A stretch of DNA of 64,000 bases, taken from assembly GCA_029204225.1 (NCBI GenBank), contig CM055099.1, positions 46,552,042-46,616,041 on the forward strand. The letters run 5' to 3'. The position numbers and the translations under genes are program-made. Below are positions 59,374 through 64,000 of this stretch, in pieces (the first letter of the stretch is position 1; the number at the start of each line of letters is the position of its first letter). Below the pieces are notes generated by a model that was given only the letters and a program-made list of their open reading frames with translations, was not told where the DNA came from and searched no databases. This DNA comes from Diphasiastrum complanatum (Eukaryota > Streptophyta > Lycopodiopsida > Lycopodiales > Lycopodiaceae).

Positions 59374-59515
59374 GTCCTATGCTAAACATAGGTTTGAGCA
59401 CAAGTCCATTGAGTACTTATGTTGAGCAAAAGTCCAGTGTGAACGCATGAGCACTCATGCTGGCATAAGTCCACCAATGATGAGGCATAAGTCCACCTAG
59501 TAGAGTACTTATAAA
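59374..59515 (+). repeat. Hairpin-rich array, right part
   Basis: Continues the array cut by LARD-A, with cataagtcc, cctatgctaaacatagg and several further gcataagtccac units. It ends near a tacttataaagggg sequence at about 59506. Confidence 0.7.
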
Positions 59516-60396
59516 GGGGCGAACCAGAACTATAAGATTTGAAGATTTTATTAAGAAAAAATACATTGAACCTGTGTTGAATTCCCAGAGCTCCAAATCT
59601 GCCCATCTAGACTCGCCTAGCTCCAATTAGAAATTTCACTACATGTTGAAACCACTGTCTAGAAGGCAAGCCCAGACCATGCACCATTCCAAGAAATCTG
59701 ATCTCAAAGTTCTAGACATTCTTGCCTCTATAGCCTCAGCAAAAACTCATTTTGGGTCCCTCCTTCATCATTGAGAGACCTCACTAAGGCCAGTACACTG
59801 CCTACTGGGCGAGCCTAGGTCCCAAATTTTATCATTCTACATTGAAAAGTGTAAAATTTTGATTTTTGCACTTTCTGGGATCCCAACAATACTTTTGAAC
59901 TCCCCCGCCTACAAGTGCTTAGTTTCACTTGAGCTTTACTTATCGTACTCAAGGGGAGTACAAACTCCATCAATCATTCCCCAAATGCAAGCAAAATTTA
60001 GATTTGTACTCTCTCATATCAGTACCAGCCTGCCAATTGGAATTGAGAGCTATACCCAACGTGTTATTTCTCACTCTCCCAACATCTTTGGTTCGCCTAT
60101 TTGGGTTGTATTCCCCATTCAAGAAGAGCTTAACTTGAGTCAGCAGGCGAGCCAAGACACCCACAAAGAGTTGCAAAATCTCAAAGTTATTATTGTTGAC
60201 CTACAGGCTCCTCAACATCTAGACTCAGATCTGAGAGATATAGATCTTTCAATCCCAAGGAGGGTGAATCTGATTTTCCAAGGGATATTCAGATCTTGCC
60301 ATTTTCCACTTCCAGTATCTTACAATCTCAAAATCATCTCAAGATTTTAAAATTGACCATCTAGGATTCCCACTTGGTATTTGCCCTCATCCATCC
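59516..60396. other. Spacer without a supported gene
   Basis: One frame is open at 59859-60350, but it has no ATG near its start, no family resemblance and ordinary spacer composition. Nothing else is visible. Confidence 0.4.
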
Positions 60397-61085
60397 TGTG
60401 AAGAATTGCCAAAAATTGGCAAATCTAGCTTGATCAAAAACCATGTAGAATAGCGTAAATTGTGTACACAAGTGGGTCCCACACATGTGAGGCCATGATG
60501 CCACGTGGGAAACCCATCCTAATGTAGGCTAGGTCAAGTCCATAGGGTTGGTCATGTTATTTTGGTAGTGATTCCTAGTTTATAGGACCTAAATCCTAGA
60601 TTTAAGGTGAAAATTTGACCAACTAGCTATCTACCAAGCATGACTCTAGGAAATAGACTAGGGTTTCATTTTAGGTCAAGGAGAGTGAGTTTTCCTACAT
60701 GCTGGAAATCCACCTAACTTCAAGAAGGAAGTCGAATTTGCTATGTATTCCCTCTCCATAGTGAGATAGAAAATTTTTGGAGCTCATTGGCAATCTCAAG
60801 CTAGTTCACTATGTACATTGAGTTTTTGTGATCAAATGAAACCAAATCAATTTCTACTTGTTTCTCAGGTTGAAGGCCGTACTACAGCCTGTAGTACACA
60901 CGTGTGGGCTCGTATTTCAATGTTGATCAATGCTTTTGATTGTTAATGCTTGTTGTTTGTCAAACTGCCAATCTAGATCAACTTTTTTGTGTCTAGTTTT
61001 TTGATAGATTGTTAAGCAAGCATCCAATCACTCTTGTGGATCTTTTGTAGATCCATTTATGGTCCTAAAGTACAGTACTTTCACA
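60397..61085 (+). repeat. Second copia element, 5' LTR
   Basis: 689 bp from TGTGAAGAATTGCC to CTTTCACA, with the same tips as the intact copia LTR and a related cacacgtgtg motif near 60898. The flank is catcc. The 3' LTR lies outside the window. Confidence 0.85.
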
Positions 61086-61097
61086 TAGTATCAGAGC
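61086..61097 (+). other. Second copia primer-binding site
   Basis: tagtatcagagc, with one mismatch to the initiator tRNA-Met site, directly after the LTR. Confidence 0.85.
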
Positions 61098-61519
61098 CAA
61101 GTACAAGAGCATAAGCCATTGATCTAATGCAAATCCATTTTTAGCAAGTTTGGTGCTAAAACTAGTATTGAGAGGGCAAGCTAGAATCTTGATTTTAGTG
61201 AGGAGATTTGATCCCAAACTTGGTAGGGGTCCAAATCCATACTGTCCACATGTGTGGCACCTCTGAACCTTCATTTAATGCATGGTATTCATTTGATCCA
61301 AAAAAATTCAATTTGTGAGCTATTGGTGTAATTTTTGGTGGAGATCCTAGGATAATCTACCAAGATCATTTGCCATTGATTAGATTTGAATTTGTTTCAT
61401 GGAATCTAATTAATCTAGGCTGAGTTCATGTCCTATTAAGGTTAAAAACAGGTCTTGAAAGTACACCAAGAAGGAAGAAAGAGATTAAGTCATTTTTTTG
61501 TCCAAAAATAGCCAAAATT

Positions 61520-61867
61520 GGCAAGATTTGATTGTAAGTAGATTTCACATCATCTTATCTTCATTCCAACTTTGTGAGGGAGTGCTAGAACTGAGATTAT
61601 AAGTCCATTTGTTGGATTAGAAATCTAATTTGAGTGAAAAACTACAAAATAGAGACCTTAGTGAGTTTCTAGAGACAATCAAATCCATTTCTTGGCAAGA
61701 TTTGTTTGAAAGTAGTTTTTACTTCATCTTATCTTCATTCCAGTTTTGTGAGGGAGTGATAGAACTATGATTATAAGTCCATTTTTTGGATTAGAAATCA
61801 AATTTGAGTGAAACATTGCAAGTGTGAGACCTTTGTGATTTTCAAGTCAATCAAGTCTATTTCTTGT
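61520..61867 (+). repeat. 174-bp tandem duplication in the copia leader
   Basis: Two copies starting ggcaagatttg at 61520 and 61694, each with catcttatcttcattcca and gattataagtccattt. They lie immediately upstream of gag. Confidence 0.92.
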
Positions 61868-61887
61868 TTGTAGAAGTCACTAGTAAG

Positions 61888-64000
61888 ATGGGATCTGCTG
61901 GAGCATACCTTCTAGAAACTAGTGAGAGGTTGAATTCTACAAATTATGCTATTTGGAAGGTTAGAATGGAGTCACTCTCAGTGCTCCAAGACCTTTATGA
62001 GTTCTTGATTGAAGATGAAGATGAACCTCTAGGTGCACAAGAGTTAGCTAGATACAAGAAGAGATCTAGGGCTTGCACTTCATTGTGTGAAGATGAATGT
62101 GGCAATGATTTGTTGAGAGAAGTATCAGCATGTACTAGTGCTAAAGAGGCTTGGGAGTCTTTAAAATCAATCTATGAGTCTAGCAACACTTCTAGAGTTC
62201 TTATGCTTAGAAATCAAATTTTGCAAAGCATGAGAAGAAGTGAGGAGAGTGCACATGATTATGTACTCAGAATCAAGTCTCTAAATAGGGAGTTGGCTTC
62301 CATTGGAGAGAAGATTCATGATGGAGAGCTTGTACAAATTGTCCTTAATGGTCTAGGAGATGACTTTGCAAATTTGTTCCAAAGTTTTGCCATCCAAGAC
62401 ACTTTGCCAACTATAGAAAAACTTCAAAGTGTATTAGTGGCTGAAGAGTGTAGGATGCTTCATGCAAAATCTAGGATGAGTTCCTTGTCTTTGCAGGATG
62501 GTGATGAGAAAGCCAATTTCTCAGTCAAGGCAAAAAGGAGACCAATGGAAAGAAGAAGCATCCAAAGGAGGCCAAAGAAGAGGATGATGCATCAAGCTCA
62601 AAGGACAAGTCAAAGCAAAAATGCTTCTTTTGTGGAAGGAAGGGGCATTATGCATCTGAATGCTACAAGAGGCTAAGAGCACAAGTGGAGGAGGACAAAC
62701 AAGGAAACCTTGCAAAGGAGGAGGAGGAGGATGAAGTAGATGTATTCTTGATGGCATCTACATCCTCACCAACAAGCAATAGCAATTCAAGAGACAATTG
62801 GTGGATCGACAGTGGGCTAGCTCCCACATGTATTGTGAAAAGGACTTTTTCTCAACCTTAACTCATTCAATGATGCTAAAAAGTTTGTCTTTACTGCAAA
62901 TGATGAAGAGTGTAGGATAGATGGTGTTGGCACCATTTCTTTGTATCTAGAATCCTCAAAATGCATGGATCTAGAAAATGTCCTTTATGTACCATCAATC
63001 ACCAAGAATATGCTTAGTGTTGGTCTACTCTTAGAGAGTGGTTTGGATGTCCACTTTAAGCATGGTGTTTGCTTCATCTTGAAGAATGATGTTTGCATTG
63101 CAAAGGGATTTAAACATGGAAGATTGTTTAAGTTGGAAGCTAGTGTTGCTTTTTGAAAGAATGAGCTTGGCGAAGGAGGAGATCACTCAAGAGGAGATCT
63201 AGCAAAGTGTGATCTTGCTGCATTGAGGAGGAGCATCAAAAGGAGGAAGATCTTGAGGATCAGCCTCAAAGCATGAGAGTTCCAAGGGAGTCCTCAATGA
63301 CAATGGCCGAGTCATCAAATTGCATGCAAATTGTCCACTCAAGTGTGCATCTTGCAAGGGTGGTGAGCATTGGAGAGTCTACTATCTTTGAATACTTTTT
63401 GGAAAGTATTATTAGACATGAGGTGACTTGTTTCTTACCTTTAAAGATCCATGGTGTTTATTACTTTGTATGACAAGACAATGAAATGGGATGCTTTGAA
63501 ATCTACCTTGTTGTTGATAAAGCAATTTCATTGGATAACTATTTTTGTAATAGTTTGAATAGAGTCATAAAAGATGAAACATCATTTGCTTTGGAAATAT
63601 TTGTGTCCACATGCTTTGTGCATGATCATTCCAATGTAAGGACCAAAGATTATCCTATTTCAATGATAGGAATAATGGTAGTGTTTTGCTCTTCAAGTAG
63701 AGATTGTAGAATCTACTTGTTTTCAACCAAAGAATTTGTCAATGGTGGAAATGTGATTTTTCAAGAGTGGAAGATTGTAAATTTGAAGAAGCACCTTTGG
63801 ATCAACACCTTATTCAATTCATTGATGGTTTGGAGTCAAGTCAAGTGGAGGAGCAAGCTCAAGACCCGAGGACTCCAAGAAGAACCTTTAGTATCAAGAT
63901 GGAGCCATCTAGGCTCAATCATATGGATCAAGCAAGACAAGTTGTTTTTGGCAACATTATTTATGCACTTAATATTTTAATTGATGTATCTTCAAGTGCA
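61888..64000 (+). pseudogene. Second copia gag-pol, decayed, running off the window
   Basis: The ATG at 61888 (MGSAGAYLLETSERL) opens a UBN2 gag similar to the intact copia. Around 62535 a frameshift moves the zinc knuckle (CFFCGRKGHYASEC, near 62622) to another frame. A second lesion falls inside the protease box (IDSG then loss of frame near 62815). The protease-integrase linker is readable at 62941-63156 (YVPSITKNMLSVGLLLESG), followed by a stop. From about 63270 the sequence is hard to assign: integrase core motifs are missing, while 63700-63990 resembles the post-integrase linker (NVIFQEW, then in another frame MEPSRLNHMDQARQ). It is a dead element with an internal deletion or replacement. 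Confidence 0.8.

Noticed and set aside
59859-60350. 163-codon open frame
   Set aside because: No ATG near the start, no family resemblance and no sign of introns or partner repeats; chance openness is likely.

Overview
The window is nuclear DNA of a land plant with a repeat-dense genome. The evidence is intron-containing plant-type coding sequence (an XS-domain gene) surrounded by Ty1/copia and Ty3/gypsy LTR retrotransposons, non-coding LTR elements, microsatellites and AT-rich spacer. I cannot name the species. No tRNA, rRNA, CRISPR array or prokaryotic-style operon was seen.

Region 1 (1-23.7 kb) is a four-level nest. An old, broken copia reverse transcriptase (about 1779-2616, resuming at 23509) is split by a minus-strand, non-coding LTR element (called LARD-B here, 2617-23439, LTRs about 5% diverged). 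Its interior holds a Ty3/gypsy element (6719-21482, target duplication gtaat, LTRs about 0.8% diverged). The right LTR of that gypsy element holds a complete Ty1/copia element (15006-21436, target duplication ttaaa, LTRs about 1.2% diverged) whose 1317-codon gag-pol frame is intact. The gypsy pol carries a frameshift, a nonsense codon and a catalytic Asp-to-Asn change. Remnants of a gypsy gag-pro linker, a copia gag and a minus-strand gypsy RT fill the first 1.7 kb.

Region 2 (24-33.6 kb) is debris. It holds a degenerate minus-strand protein of no family I recognise with a Ser-Pro-Ile-rich tail, a minus-strand coiled-coil remnant, copia RT and INT fragments, a second LARD-B copy (27375 onward) and a truncated plus-strand copy of another non-coding LTR element (LARD-A, to 32944). 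An unidentified broken reading frame follows at 33.0-33.6 kb.

Region 3 (34.4-41.1 kb) holds the only host-type gene: a multi-exon model joining an XS domain (the SGS3-type RNA-silencing domain), coiled-coil exons and a C-terminal C3HC4 RING finger. The RING exon has a one-base frameshift. The gene is preceded by a tandem repeat that copies a 3' splice-site-like motif. Downstream lie tandem duplications, a CT/TA microsatellite and a regularly spaced CCAATCA array.

Region 4 (41.9-64 kb) is again transposon sequence: a minus-strand copia deletion derivative (41975-46168) with a (GA)n expansion in one LTR; a copia pol remnant of the same family as the intact element (47264-48733), fused to a copy of the repeat next to the XS gene; a truncated LARD-A copy (48734-52339); an AT-rich block; a complete LARD-A (53602-59368, target duplication cataa) with unusual AG...CT LTR ends, inserted in a hairpin-rich array; and the 5' part of a decayed copia element (60397 to the window end).

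LTR boundaries, primer-binding sites and target duplications were read directly from the sequence. Divergence values are counts by eye. Exon borders of the XS gene are inferred from reading frame and GT/AG sites only.
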